A stretch of 64,000 nucleotides of DNA from Tectiglobus sp965247245 (GTDB taxonomy: Bacteria > Pseudomonadota > Alphaproteobacteria > Rhizobiales > Hyphomicrobiaceae): the NCBI GenBank assembly GCA_965247245.1, contig CBDFGV010000003.1, forward strand, positions 3,720,001-3,784,000, written 5' to 3'. The notes below the pieces were generated by a model. That model made no database searches, was not told the origin of the DNA, and saw nothing but the letters and a program-made list of their open reading frames with translations. The position numbers and the translations under genes were made by a program. Of the stretch, positions 8,813 to 16,883 are shown one piece after another (position 1 is the first letter of the stretch; each line of letters begins with the position of its first letter).

Positions 8813-8830
8813 GGTGATTCTTTAATCACC
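8813..8830 (-). terminator. Hairpin downstream of mch
   Basis: GGTGATT-cttt-AATCACC is a perfect 7-bp stem lying 3 to 21 bases past the mch stop codon in the leftward direction. No clear T-run follows on that strand, so it may mark the RNA 3' end without being a classic terminator. Confidence 0.4.
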
Positions 8831-8833
8831 GGC

Positions 8834-9889
8834 TCATTTTGGCAAAATCACCCAATAATCGAGGTCGAGAATAACGCCATCCAGATAAGCACCATTCTCG
8901 TCCTTAAGCGGAAAATCAGCACAGGGCAGATCCCGCGTTGCGACCGTCCGCAGCCGAAGCGCGCCAAGGCCGGTATCAGGTAAGGCTGCTGCTTCCAGCA
9001 ATTCAGACCAGGCAAATACGGTTCCGCCAGCAAACATCGGCGCAACATGCTGGCCACCGTTGATGGCTGCCACGTGAAAAGCATTCGCTAGACCGTTAAA
9101 CGACAGTGCGCGAGCTAGCGAGATAACGACGCCACCATAGACAAGTCTGCCACCAAAACGGCCCTTCGCCTGCTCAAAGTTATTGAAATGAACCTTGGCG
9201 GTGTTCTGGTAGAGGCGCGTTGCGATTTGATGCTCTGCATCTTCCAGCGTCATGGCATCAACGTGGTCAATCTTCTCCCCAACGCCGTAGTCGCCAAAGC
9301 GATGGGCTGCCCCTGCCAAGGCAAAGCTGTACTGCTCCTCATCGATTTGAGGCAGCCCAGCAGCCAATTGGCTTGGATCAACACGGTCACTAAGTTCAGG
9401 TACAATCGCGTCCGGCGCCGGAGATGCAGGGTCTTTCTTGCGAACCATGACCCAGCGCACGTAAGTCAGAACGGCTTCACCGCTTTGGTTGAACCCCGTC
9501 GATCGGACGTAAACAACACCGGTCTTGCCGTTGGAGTTCTCTTTGAGGCCGATAACCTCCGAAGCAGCTGACAGCGTGTCTCCAATATAGACCGGCTTCA
9601 GAAAACAACATTCGGCATAACCAAGGTTGGCAACAGCATTGATCGAAATGTCTGGAACTGTTTTGCCGAACACAACGTGAAAGACGAGCAGATCATCGAT
9701 CGGAGCATCGGGATAACCGATGGCCTTGGCAAATTCTGTAGACGACTGCACGGCAAATCGTGATCCGTACAGCCCACAATAAAGCGCGACATCACCCGCG
9801 GTAATTGTGCGAGGCGTAGCATGCTGAATGACCTGCCCGACAGAAAAGTCCTCAAAAAAGTTTCCAGGATTGTTCTTGCTGGCTGTCAT
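8834..9889 (-). CDS. mch: Mesaconyl-CoA hydratase (beta-methylmalyl-CoA dehydratase)
   Basis: A 351-residue double hot-dog (two MaoC-like domains) enzyme of the ethylmalonyl-CoA pathway for acetyl-CoA assimilation. It interconverts mesaconyl-C1-CoA and beta-methylmalyl-CoA. The segments NPGNFFEDF, HATPRTITAGDVALYCGLYG, LLVFHVVFGKTVPDIS, NGKTGVVYV, YVRWVMVRK and VGEKIDHVD match the Rhodobacter Mch sequence as I recall it, well beyond generic MaoC similarity. Length is right. It sits 51 bases downstream of a malyl-CoA lyase-family gene read in the same direction, and the two probably form an operon. Confidence 0.93.
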   Translation of the reverse strand: MTASKNNPGNFFEDFSVGQVIQHATPRTITAGDVALYCGLYGSRFAVQSSTEFAKAIGYPDAPIDDLLVFHVVFGKTVPDISINAVANLGYAECCFLKPVYIGDTLSAASEVIGLKENSNGKTGVVYVRSTGFNQSGEAVLTYVRWVMVRKKDPASPAPDAIVPELSDRVDPSQLAAGLPQIDEEQYSFALAGAAHRFGDYGVGEKIDHVDAMTLEDAEHQIATRLYQNTAKVHFNNFEQAKGRFGGRLVYGGVVISLARALSFNGLANAFHVAAINGGQHVAPMFAGGTVFAWSELLEAAALPDTGLGALRLRTVATRDLPCADFPLKDENGAYLDGVILDLDYWVILPK

Positions 9890-9940
9890 AGGCTGATCTC
9901 GCGCGTTCCCTGTTAAGAAGTGCAGTTGCTGTCCGATGGG

Positions 9941-10807
9941 CTAAACACCAATCGCGTCGGCAATAGCGACCGTCCGTCTTGCCATTTCGACATGCAAGAG
10001 TTCGACCATTTGGCCATCAACATTGATGACGCCCTTGCCTTGGTTCTCCGGTTGGTTGAAAGCCGCAATGACCTGACGCGCCCACGCCACATCGTCTGCA
10101 GCCGGGGAGAAAACCTCATTGGCAACTTCGATCTGCGAGGGATGAATCAACGTTTTGCCATCCATACCCAGCATCTGCCCGTGCCGGCATTCAGCCGTAT
10201 AGCCGTCCAGATCCTTAAAATTGTTGTAGACGCCGTCCAGCACTTCAATGCCGTAGGCACGAGCCGCCGTGACAATCGCGCTCAACCAGTACAAGGCTGC
10301 TGTCCGATTGGCATCAAGCGTCACGCGGGTGTCCTTGACGAGATCATTCGGCCCTACAATGAAGCAACCGAGTTTTAGTCGAAGATCCCGCGACGCCTCG
10401 GCAATCTCCTTCAGATTGACGATCGCCAGCGGCGTCTCAATCATCGCCCACAGCGCGACATTCGGCTGGTCTAATGGCACCAGGTCGGCCACGGCATGCA
10501 ACTGCTCAGGTGTTTCAACTTTGGGAATGAGAAGCGCTGCGGGTGCTTTGGCAGCAATCTCGCGCACATCACCAGCACCCCACTCGCTGTCCAGCCCGTT
10601 GATGCGTGCCACCAGTTCGCGCCGACCATAGGCGCCGCTTTCGAGGGCGGCAGCAACCTGCTCGCGCGCTGTTAGTTTGGCATCCGGCGCAACCGAGTCT
10701 TCCAAGTCGAAGATGATAACGTCCGCGTCCAAAGACTTGGCTTTCTCAAGTGCCCGCGCGTTGGAGCCCGGCATGTAAAGCGCACTGCGCCGCGGATGGT
10801 ATGTCAT
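9941..10807 (-). CDS. HpcH/HpaI-family CitE-like lyase, probable (3S)-malyl-CoA thioesterase
   Basis: A 288-residue member of the malyl-CoA lyase/citrate lyase beta family. Motifs: RSALYMPGSNARALEKA, DADVIIFDLEDSVAPDAK (acidic Mg-binding segment), RINGLDSEWG, LLIPKVETP, MIETPLAIVN (metal-binding Glu), GPNDLVKD and MDGKTLIHPSQIEVAN. The N-terminal pattern and length resemble Mcl2, the (3S)-malyl-CoA thioesterase of the ethylmalonyl-CoA pathway, more than Mcl1, the malyl-CoA/beta-methylmalyl-CoA lyase. Being next to mch supports a role in this pathway. A plain beta-methylmalyl-CoA lyase cannot be excluded by eye. Confidence 0.82.
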   Translation of the reverse strand: MTYHPRRSALYMPGSNARALEKAKSLDADVIIFDLEDSVAPDAKLTAREQVAAALESGAYGRRELVARINGLDSEWGAGDVREIAAKAPAALLIPKVETPEQLHAVADLVPLDQPNVALWAMIETPLAIVNLKEIAEASRDLRLKLGCFIVGPNDLVKDTRVTLDANRTAALYWLSAIVTAARAYGIEVLDGVYNNFKDLDGYTAECRHGQMLGMDGKTLIHPSQIEVANEVFSPAADDVAWARQVIAAFNQPENQGKGVINVDGQMVELLHVEMARRTVAIADAIGV

Positions 10808-10969
10808 ATCTTAGCGGTCTCCCGAGCCCTCGTTGAACCAGTCGCAAACCAGCTCGACCATAGATTGTCATGAATTACCGGATCACTATCGACTGCCGAT
10901 CGAGCACATTCTAAAACGCTGTTGCAACGTCACTGTTCGCGCAAACTGCTCGCTTGATAGGCAACCGCA

Positions 10970-11770
10970 ATGCCAAAGGTACTAGCCATCTCGTCGCAGG
11001 TTTCCTGTGGTCACGTCGGACTATCCGCGATCGTCCCGGCCCTACAGGCTTTGCAGCAGCAAATTATTGCGCTGCCAACAATACTATTGTCGAACCATCC
11101 GGGCCACGCGCATGTCGCAGGCAGCCGCATCGAGCCGTCGCTTCTCAACAATATGCTCGCAGCCTTGGACAAGAACGGCTGGCTTGAAGATGTCGATACC
11201 GTCCTTACAGGCTATTGCCCGACAGCGGATCACGTGCAGTTCGCTAGGGAAGCCATCACTCTGACCAAGCTCCGTGCACCCAAAGCCACGATCATTTGCG
11301 ACCCGATCATCGGTGACGAAGCAGAGGGCATTTATATCGATCGGGCTGCAGCCGTGGCCATTCGAAAGGAATTGGTGCCTGTTGCCGACATTTTATTGCC
11401 GAACGCGTTCGAACTTGGCTGGCTCAGCGGCAAATCCTTGTCGTCAACAGCGGACACTGTGGCAGCTGCCCGAGACTTACCGGTCAGCACAACCGTCGTG
11501 ACCTCCGTCCCTTGGGCTGACAATCACATCGCAAATCTTGAGGTCACCAAAGAGACGGCAACGGCAGCCGTCTGCAAACTGCTGGCGCGCGTCCCGAAGG
11601 GCACTGGCGATTTCTTTTCAGGTGTCTTTGCCCAGGATCGCGATGTCGGTCTCGCCACGGCGCGAACCCGCACCCTCATCGAACACAGCCTTGGCCAGGA
11701 CCACCTGAGCATCGCGGCCGCCTCCCAGCACTGGTTAAAAGCAGAACCTGCCGAAACGGTTACGGTGTAG
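10970..11770 (+). CDS. pdxY: Pyridoxal kinase
   Basis: A 266-residue PfkB/ribokinase-fold enzyme that phosphorylates pyridoxal to pyridoxal 5'-phosphate in the salvage pathway. Family signs are ISSQVSCGHVGLSAIVPALQ, the TILLSNHPGHAHV segment, ICDPIIGDEAEGIYI, LLPNAFELGWLSG and the catalytic GTGDFFSGVF with its aspartate. The length is slightly short of E. coli PdxY. It is divergent from the mch operon and is followed 3 bases later by a DUF429 gene, so the two are probably co-transcribed. Confidence 0.9.
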   Translation: MPKVLAISSQVSCGHVGLSAIVPALQALQQQIIALPTILLSNHPGHAHVAGSRIEPSLLNNMLAALDKNGWLEDVDTVLTGYCPTADHVQFAREAITLTKLRAPKATIICDPIIGDEAEGIYIDRAAAVAIRKELVPVADILLPNAFELGWLSGKSLSSTADTVAAARDLPVSTTVVTSVPWADNHIANLEVTKETATAAVCKLLARVPKGTGDFFSGVFAQDRDVGLATARTRTLIEHSLGQDHLSIAAASQHWLKAEPAETVTV

Positions 11771-11773
11771 CGG

Positions 11774-12505
11774 ATGGCCGACTTTGTTGCCGGTGTCGAC
11801 GGTTGCCCTGCGGGATGGATCTCGGTCATTCACCCAGCGGGAGCAGCTCATGCTGCCGAACTCAAATTCTTCCCGCGCTTTGTCGACATTCTCGATCACG
11901 AGCCACAGATACGGATCATAGCAGTCGACATTCCCATTGGTCTGTCAAAGATCGCGACAACCGGCGGCCGCAACGCTGATCGCCTGGCCAGAGCCAACTT
12001 AGGCGATCGCCAATCAGCCGTGTTCTCGGTTCCCTCACGTGCTGCCGTTGCTTGCGCGGATTACCGTGACGCCTGCGATGCCGCGCTCAGGACCTCTGAT
12101 CCACCACGCAAAGTATCGAAACAGACCTTTAATCTGTTTCCCAAAATCCGTGAGGTCGACAATTTAATGTCGCCCGAGTTGCAAGACCAGGTATTTGAAT
12201 GCCATCCAGAAGTTGCCTTCTGGGCCCTAAACGGCGAAACCCCGCTCGAGCTGGCGAAAAAGGTCAAGTCGCGGCCAAACCCGCCCGGACTAGAGTACCG
12301 TGTGAGGTTACTCAGTGGCGCCGGCTACCAAGAAGAACTCCTGACCGACAGCCCTTTTCCCAAGAGCAAAGTCGGCCCCGACGACATATTGGATGCCTGC
12401 GTTGCGGCATGGAGCGCTGGGCGCATTCTGGCCGGCACAGCGACGTGTTTCCCCGCTGAACCAGAGTACGACGAGAATGGGTTGAGAATGGAGATCTGGG
12501 GTTAG
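11774..12505 (+). CDS. DUF429 family protein
   Basis: A 243-residue protein with the DUF429 opening ADFVAGVDGCPAGWISVI, the central IIAVDIPIGLSK, the motif RNADRLARANLGDRQSAVFSVPSR, and the late ECHPEVAFWALNG and GPDDILDACVAAWSAGRI. The family has an RNase H-like fold; acidic residues in the first, second and last motifs could bind metal, but no activity is established. The ATG overlaps the pdxY transcript closely (3-base gap), so it is read as the second gene of that unit. Confidence 0.85.
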   Translation: MADFVAGVDGCPAGWISVIHPAGAAHAAELKFFPRFVDILDHEPQIRIIAVDIPIGLSKIATTGGRNADRLARANLGDRQSAVFSVPSRAAVACADYRDACDAALRTSDPPRKVSKQTFNLFPKIREVDNLMSPELQDQVFECHPEVAFWALNGETPLELAKKVKSRPNPPGLEYRVRLLSGAGYQEELLTDSPFPKSKVGPDDILDACVAAWSAGRILAGTATCFPAEPEYDENGLRMEIWG

Positions 12506-12516
12506 CCTACCGGCTC

Positions 12517-12723
12517 CTAGTCCTCCTCACGCGTAAGATCAAAGGCATAGGCCTCGCTTTGGCGCAGCGCTTCCAGCTCTCTCGTCAACAGGAACAGCGC
12601 GACATCATTCTCGGAAGCGCCCATCGTCGTTGTTCGCGCCAAATGCCCGAGATACCGGTGCAATTTCTCCGAAACACTCATTCGAACAAGGACAGTTTGC
12701 TGCTTTTTTGGCGCACCTGGCAT
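12517..12723 (-). CDS. Small ribbon-helix-helix-like protein
   Basis: A 68-residue protein I do not recognise by name. Its pattern is a basic N-terminus, a single predicted beta strand (TVLVRMSV), then two amphipathic helices (SEKLHRYLGHLARTT and SENDVALFLLTRELEAL), which is the Arc/MetJ ribbon-helix-helix layout used in small repressors and antitoxins. No toxin gene is adjacent. A palindrome 43 bases upstream of the ATG could be its operator. It converges on the DUF429 gene, with 11 bases between the stops. The ribosome site is weak (GTTGAG), so coding status is likely but not certain. Confidence 0.6.
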   Translation of the reverse strand: MPGAPKKQQTVLVRMSVSEKLHRYLGHLARTTTMGASENDVALFLLTRELEALRQSEAYAFDLTREED

Positions 12724-13237
12724 CGATTACTCAACATTTTTTTGAGGAAAAACGACATTAAAATGCTTGTTCAAACAAGTCGACTCATATTCAACGGGTT
12801 GCAGGGGCAGCCTTTGAGTCTCCCAGCGGAGGCGCAGAAGCTGTCAGTTGATCAAGACAACTCAAGGACCCAGCGGTCTCACGAGCTGTGGCGATCGAAA
12901 CTGAATTGTGATGGGAAGGTACCCTGGCCGGAACATCGCGGACGGCCCATCCGCAGGGGATGCGATACCGTAAAACCTGCGATTGGATGGACCTGCCAGC
13001 GAACGGTGTGAGCTGATCCAACTCGATGCCCCGAGTTCAGCCCATGCCGACGTTGGTGTGCCCACAATGACCGAGTCGCGGGAATTGTGGAGTCATACTT
13101 CTCGGGTTGTAGCGGTTGTGGATCGCTCCTCGAACCAGCCAAATTGAGTTCCAGACACCAGCTCAAGCCAAAGCCGTGCGAGACAGATCGCACCGAATTT
13201 TCGTATGGTCCATTGAACCTGCGAAGCGAGGTATATC
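12724..13237. promoter_or_regulatory. 514-bp gene-free stretch with a palindrome near the RHH-like gene
   Basis: No convincing gene is present; the open frames on either strand lack ribosome sites and family likeness. Close to the left end, CTTGTT-ca-AACAAG (12766-12779) forms a perfect 6+2+6 palindrome upstream of the RHH-like gene and is a candidate operator. The right end holds the ribosome site GCGAGG and promoter of the enoyl-CoA hydratase gene. The middle is ordinary in composition and shows nothing I can name; it could contain a decayed gene. Confidence 0.45.
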
Positions 13238-14029
13238 GTGGCTGAGCCCCATCAATTCATTCGCGTAACTGACGTCAACCGCATCCGATGGCTTGAGTTC
13301 AATCGCGGCCCGGTCAATGCCTTCAACCGGCAGATGGTTGAAGAAATGCGCGAGGCACTGGCCGCGGCTACGACAAGTCCTGCTATCCGCGTCATTGTCT
13401 TGGCTAGTGCGATTGAGAAGTACTTTAGTGCCGGCGCTGATCTCAATGAGTTTCGTGGCATGAAATCAGACGGCATGTCGGCATGGGTCAGCATGTGCCA
13501 CGACATCGCCAATCTCCTGCGCGGTTCGGAAAAGCCAATTCTCGCAGCTATTCACGGGACGGCCGTTGGCGGCGGCCTGGAAATGACCCTCCATTCAGAC
13601 GTACGTTTTGCAGCAAGTGGCGCCAAGTTCGGCCAGCCGGAAATCCAGATCGCGTTCATTCCGCCCATCGCAACGACACAGGCCCTGGTCCGGCTCATCG
13701 GCAGACCGCGGACGTTGCGCTATCTCTACGAAGGCGCTCTGGTCCCTGTAGAAGTGGCACTCACTTGGGGCCTGATCGATGAGATTGTCGAGCCGGACGC
13801 CTTACACGACCATGTCCAAAGCTACGCGGAAAACCTAGCAGCCAAGTCTGCCACCGCGCTGGCAGCAATCCGCAAAACAGTCACAACCGGCGGCGGCCTC
13901 ACGTTTGACGACGGCATGCAGCTGGAACACCGTATTTCAGCGGCCTTGGCAGACACACCGGACTTCGCCGAAGGGATCGGTGCCTTCCTCGAAAAGCGCT
14001 CACCGCAGTGGGAAGGAAACGAGAGCTAG
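13238..14029 (+). CDS. Enoyl-CoA hydratase/isomerase family protein
   Basis: A 263-residue crotonase-fold protein, starting at a GTG with GCGAGG upstream. Family signs are the oxyanion-hole segments IVLASAIEKYFSAGADLNEF (near residues 50-69) and AIHGTAVGGGLEMTLHSDVRFA (near 104-125), then KFGQPEIQIAFIPP and RLIGRPRTLRYLYEG. The first catalytic Glu region (GGGLEM) is conserved and the second position is IPP rather than the usual Glu-containing GxxP segment, so specificity is uncertain. Fatty acid beta-oxidation or amino acid degradation is the usual role. It is transcribed alone. Confidence 0.88.
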   Translation: MAEPHQFIRVTDVNRIRWLEFNRGPVNAFNRQMVEEMREALAAATTSPAIRVIVLASAIEKYFSAGADLNEFRGMKSDGMSAWVSMCHDIANLLRGSEKPILAAIHGTAVGGGLEMTLHSDVRFAASGAKFGQPEIQIAFIPPIATTQALVRLIGRPRTLRYLYEGALVPVEVALTWGLIDEIVEPDALHDHVQSYAENLAAKSATALAAIRKTVTTGGGLTFDDGMQLEHRISAALADTPDFAEGIGAFLEKRSPQWEGNES

Positions 14030-14041
14030 CAAAACAAAAAA

Positions 14042-14068
14042 GCGCCGCCCCACAGAATGAGGCAGCGC
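14042..14068 (-). terminator. Leftward intrinsic terminator of the 47-residue gene
   Basis: On the minus strand GCGC/GCGC and GGC/GCC pair around one mismatch with an 11-base loop, followed by TTTTTTGTTTTG. It lies about 75 bases past the stop of the small gene at 14142-14285 and shows that this gene is transcribed. It can also act against leftward read-through into the enoyl-CoA hydratase gene. Confidence 0.65.
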
Positions 14069-14141
14069 CTTGTCAGTCGTCTTTCCCCGCATGTAAGACA
14101 ACCGTATCGCTGACGGAATTGAGCTTCGCCAGCGAATAGTC

Positions 14142-14285
14142 CTAGCGTGTGTTAGCCAGCACGCTCTTGACCAGTGCAACAACACCAGTTTCGGTGTTCA
14201 GCTTGCGAGCTGCATCGCGTGCATCGGCAGCAACTGTGCCTTTTGATTCGCGAGTGGCGGCGTACATGTCCAGATAAGTGGCCAT
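14142..14285 (-). CDS. 47-residue protein of unknown function
   Basis: A short gene with good signals: GGAG lies 7 bases before the ATG at 14285 and a rho-independent terminator follows the stop. The protein begins MATYLDMYAATRESKGTVAA and continues through DARDAARKLNTETGVVALVK to end SVLANTR. It is soluble, has no cysteine, and is probably two helices joined by a turn at TETG. I do not recognise a family. The neighbours (enoyl-CoA hydratase and ccmG) do not suggest a function. High helix propensity and charge balance argue that it is coding and not a chance frame. Confidence 0.65.
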   Translation of the reverse strand: MATYLDMYAATRESKGTVAADARDAARKLNTETGVVALVKSVLANTR

Positions 14286-14547
14286 TGGGTAGCTCCTAGA
14301 TTTTCAAGAAGTTGGTGCAGTTCCAAGTCTGCCCGCACCGTTAGTAAGGAACTGGTTTGCTGCGGCATTGATCAGCCATGTAGTGCTTCGCGATCGCTCA
14401 CGCCAGAGAAAAAATCGCAGCTCAGGAATGCAGAAATTGCATTGGTCGGCCAGCGTCGGCGAGCATTGACCAACGCAGAATAGAACGCGTCGCAACTGAA
14501 CCAAATAAACGGTTTGTTAAGGCGATTTGGAGCCTTAGCGCCGGTCT

Positions 14548-15174
14548 TTACTGACGACGTGTCGCACCCGAAATCGCAGCCGCAATGGCCGGTCTGATCT
14601 TCTCTTCCAGATCCTTCGCACTGATTGGACCAACATGCTTGTAGACGATGCGACCCTGACCATCGACAACAAACGTTTCCGGCATGCCATAGACTCCCCA
14701 GTCGATCGCGACACGACCTGTCGCATCAACCCCAATCGACTCGAATGGGTTTCCATACTGCGAAAGAAACCGCTGACCGCCAGGCGGTGGATCCTTGTAG
14801 TTGATGCCAAACATTTGTGCTTTGCCCTCACGCCTCAATGCTTCAAGCATGGGGTGTTCATCGCGGCACGGGCCACACCACGACGCCCAGAAATTCACAA
14901 CCTTGGCACCACCGGAGCTCAGCTCCTTCGAACCGAACCCCGGCACATCCTTGAGACCGCTAAGCGGCGCAAGATTGAATTCGGGAACAGGTTTGCCAAG
15001 CAATGCGGACGGCAGCTTCGACGGGTCGCCTGACTGCAAGGCGAACATGAACATGACTGCCATCGCTGCGAAAATGATGACAGGCACCAGTAGCCAGGAC
15101 GTCTTTTTCTCGCGCGCTTCAGGCCGAACATCTTGTGCGGGTGTTTCTGTCATTTCCGGGTCAGTCTTGCTCAT
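14548..15174 (-). CDS. ccmG: Cytochrome c biogenesis thiol-disulfide oxidoreductase (DsbE)
   Basis: A 208-residue periplasmic, membrane-anchored thioredoxin-fold protein that keeps apocytochrome c haem-site cysteines reduced for CcmF/H. There is one N-terminal membrane helix (near residues 27-46), then the active site FWASWCGPCRDEHP (C100/C103), the CcmG acidic segment with INYKDPPPG, and a cis-proline segment GMPETFVVDGQG. The ATG at 15174 lies within the last codons of ccmD, the usual overlap; an upstream start would add 20 residues not typical of the family. Last gene of the leftward ccmABCDG block. Confidence 0.95.
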   Translation of the reverse strand: MSKTDPEMTETPAQDVRPEAREKKTSWLLVPVIIFAAMAVMFMFALQSGDPSKLPSALLGKPVPEFNLAPLSGLKDVPGFGSKELSSGGAKVVNFWASWCGPCRDEHPMLEALRREGKAQMFGINYKDPPPGGQRFLSQYGNPFESIGVDATGRVAIDWGVYGMPETFVVDGQGRIVYKHVGPISAKDLEEKIRPAIAAAISGATRRQ

Positions 15175-15310
15175 GCTCTGGGCCACCACGCTCGCCCTCA
15201 AGTCTCTTGAGTGCCGTCGCGTAACGGCTGCCATCGCTCAACAACCACCATATGAGCGCCGCGATCACGACAATCACTGTGCCGTAGGACCCCCAGATGA
15301 AAAACGCATG
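15161..15310 (-). CDS. ccmD: Haem exporter subunit CcmD, possibly frameshifted
   Basis: A small one-helix protein of the CcmABCD haem-handling complex. The frame that ends at 15161 reads FFIWGSYGTVIVVIAAL then WWLLSDGSRYATALKRLEG, a typical CcmD. In that frame the first ATG is at 15310 (49 residues), with no ribosome site. A GTG at 15329 has GAGG six bases upstream and encodes the expected start MFDFGKHAF, but it is one base out of frame. The two join at a run of six A (15300-15305, plus strand). A five-A run would give one 55-residue CcmD. Either a sequencing error, a real frameshift, or slippage; the stop overlaps the ccmG start. Confidence 0.75.
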   Translation of the reverse strand, partial: HAFFIWGSYGTVIVVIAALIWWLLSDGSRYATALKRLEGERGGPEHEQD

Positions 15311-15336
15311 CTTGCCAAAGTCGAACACTCAGGACC

Positions 15337-16134
15337 TCATTCTGCTGGTGACGCCTGCCGTGACTGAATCCGAGCAACCTCGGACAACGTCTTCGCCTTC
15401 AACCGCCGCCGCAATATTTCATTGCGCATTGCCTTCATGTGCATCGCAAAGAACAGCAGCGTAAATCCCCCAGCATTGACCAATAGCGGTACCAGGATTG
15501 ACGAGTGGATCGTCGGCCCATCGGTTCTCAGGACGCTCGATGGCTGATGCAATGTGTTCCAGCTTGGCAACTCGATCCCAAGCCAAGGAATGCTGAGGCC
15601 CTCAACAGAGATCCGAATAAACGGCAGGATAACCACGCCGACGATTGCCAACACGGCTGTCTGCTTCGCCGCCAGTGCTTCGTCGTCAATAGATGTTCTG
15701 AGCGCGATCAGTCCCAGATAGAGGAAAAAGAGAATAAGGACAGACGTCAGCCGCGCATCCCAGACCCAGTAGGTCCCCCACATCGGCTTTCCCCAGAGCG
15801 ATCCGGTCACAAGCGCCAGAAAGGTAAACGCGGCTCCAATCGGTGCCGCCGCCTTGGCTGACACGTCCGCAAGCGGGTGTCGGAAGACAAGATATCCGAA
15901 GCTCGACAGGGCGATCATCGCGTACCCCATCATGCCAAGCCAGGCGCTGGGGACATGGACGAACATGATCTTGACGGTATGACCCTGCTGATAGTCGACC
16001 GGCGCGATGAAGAATGCCAGATACAAACCAACAAGTATCGTCAGAGCAGCCAAACCTGACAGAGCCGGCAACAACCAGCTGGACAGCGCCATGAAACGCG
16101 TCGGATTGGCAAATCTCTGGGTAATGCTCTGCAT
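15337..16134 (-). CDS. ccmC: Haem ABC transporter permease CcmC
   Basis: A 265-residue six-helix membrane protein that presents haem to CcmE. The signature tryptophan-rich haem-handling motif is present as WGTYWVWDARLTS, and conserved histidines flank it in the periplasmic loops (VKIMFVHVPSAW and LHQPSS regions). It lies between ccmB and ccmD in the usual order, with 80 bases before ccmB's end. The stop is 8 bases before the expected ccmD start codon at 15329, as is usual in this operon. Confidence 0.97.
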   Translation of the reverse strand: MQSITQRFANPTRFMALSSWLLPALSGLAALTILVGLYLAFFIAPVDYQQGHTVKIMFVHVPSAWLGMMGYAMIALSSFGYLVFRHPLADVSAKAAAPIGAAFTFLALVTGSLWGKPMWGTYWVWDARLTSVLILFFLYLGLIALRTSIDDEALAAKQTAVLAIVGVVILPFIRISVEGLSIPWLGIELPSWNTLHQPSSVLRTDGPTIHSSILVPLLVNAGGFTLLFFAMHMKAMRNEILRRRLKAKTLSEVARIQSRQASPAE

Positions 16135-16214
16135 GTCTATCCGTGGTCTACCGCTGTCTCACAACCCTGCATTGGCCTCAATCAAATCGCGTTCGCATGA
16201 TCCCGGCCTCCCGA

Positions 16215-16883
16215 TCATTGCAACTGGTGTCTCAGCGCCATTGCCGCCGCCCAAGGCCCCAGAACAAGACTGGCCAACGAAATCGCACTCAGCAGGAGAA
16301 ATGATGGCAACGGGCTGCCCGGTGGCGTTAACGCGATTGCGATTGTGGTCACTCCGTAAATAAGGGTCGGCACATAGAGTGGCAACACCATCACCGCGAC
16401 CAGAACGCCGCTGCGCCGCGAACGCAAGGTCAAAGCGGCGGCAATGCTGCCCAGAAAGCTGATTGCGACAGTACCAACCAGCATTGTCGCCGTGATAATT
16501 GGGATCGCAGCAATATCGAGGTTCAGCAGCAGGCCGACGAACGGCGTCATCAGAACCATGGGAATGCCGGTCACTAGCCAGTGGGCCAGTGCCTTCGCCA
16601 CCACGATGAGCTCGAGCGGCAATTCGCTGAGCACCATAACCTCCAGCGAGCCATCCTCAAAGTCGGACTCGAATATCCGCCCAAGCGACAATAGCGATGA
16701 CAGTAAAAGTCCGATCCAAAGCGCACCTGGCGCAATTTTACCGAGCAATTTGAGGTCTGGTCCGATGGCCAGCGGAATAAGGGCGACCACAATAAGATAG
16801 AACCCCAGCGCCGTGCCGATAGAGCTGCCCTCGCACACAGCGAGGCGAATATCGCGCGCGATAAGAGTCCCAAATGCCTTCAT
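16215..16883 (-). CDS. ccmB: Haem exporter permease CcmB
   Basis: A 222-residue membrane protein with six helices. It is the permease partner of the CcmA ATPase, releasing haem-loaded CcmE. The family segment FESDFEDGSLEVMVLS near residues 70-85, followed by ALAHWLVTGIPMVLMTP, is diagnostic. It overlaps ccmA by 4 bases, so the two are translationally coupled. Confidence 0.95.
   Translation of the reverse strand: MKAFGTLIARDIRLAVCEGSSIGTALGFYLIVVALIPLAIGPDLKLLGKIAPGALWIGLLLSSLLSLGRIFESDFEDGSLEVMVLSELPLELIVVAKALAHWLVTGIPMVLMTPFVGLLLNLDIAAIPIITATMLVGTVAISFLGSIAAALTLRSRRSGVLVAVMVLPLYVPTLIYGVTTIAIALTPPGSPLPSFLLLSAISLASLVLGPWAAAMALRHQLQ

Noticed and set aside
9069..9080. CCACGTGAAAAG in mch as a parS
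   Set aside because: It has the CACGTG core but both flanks deviate, so it is not a credible ParB site.
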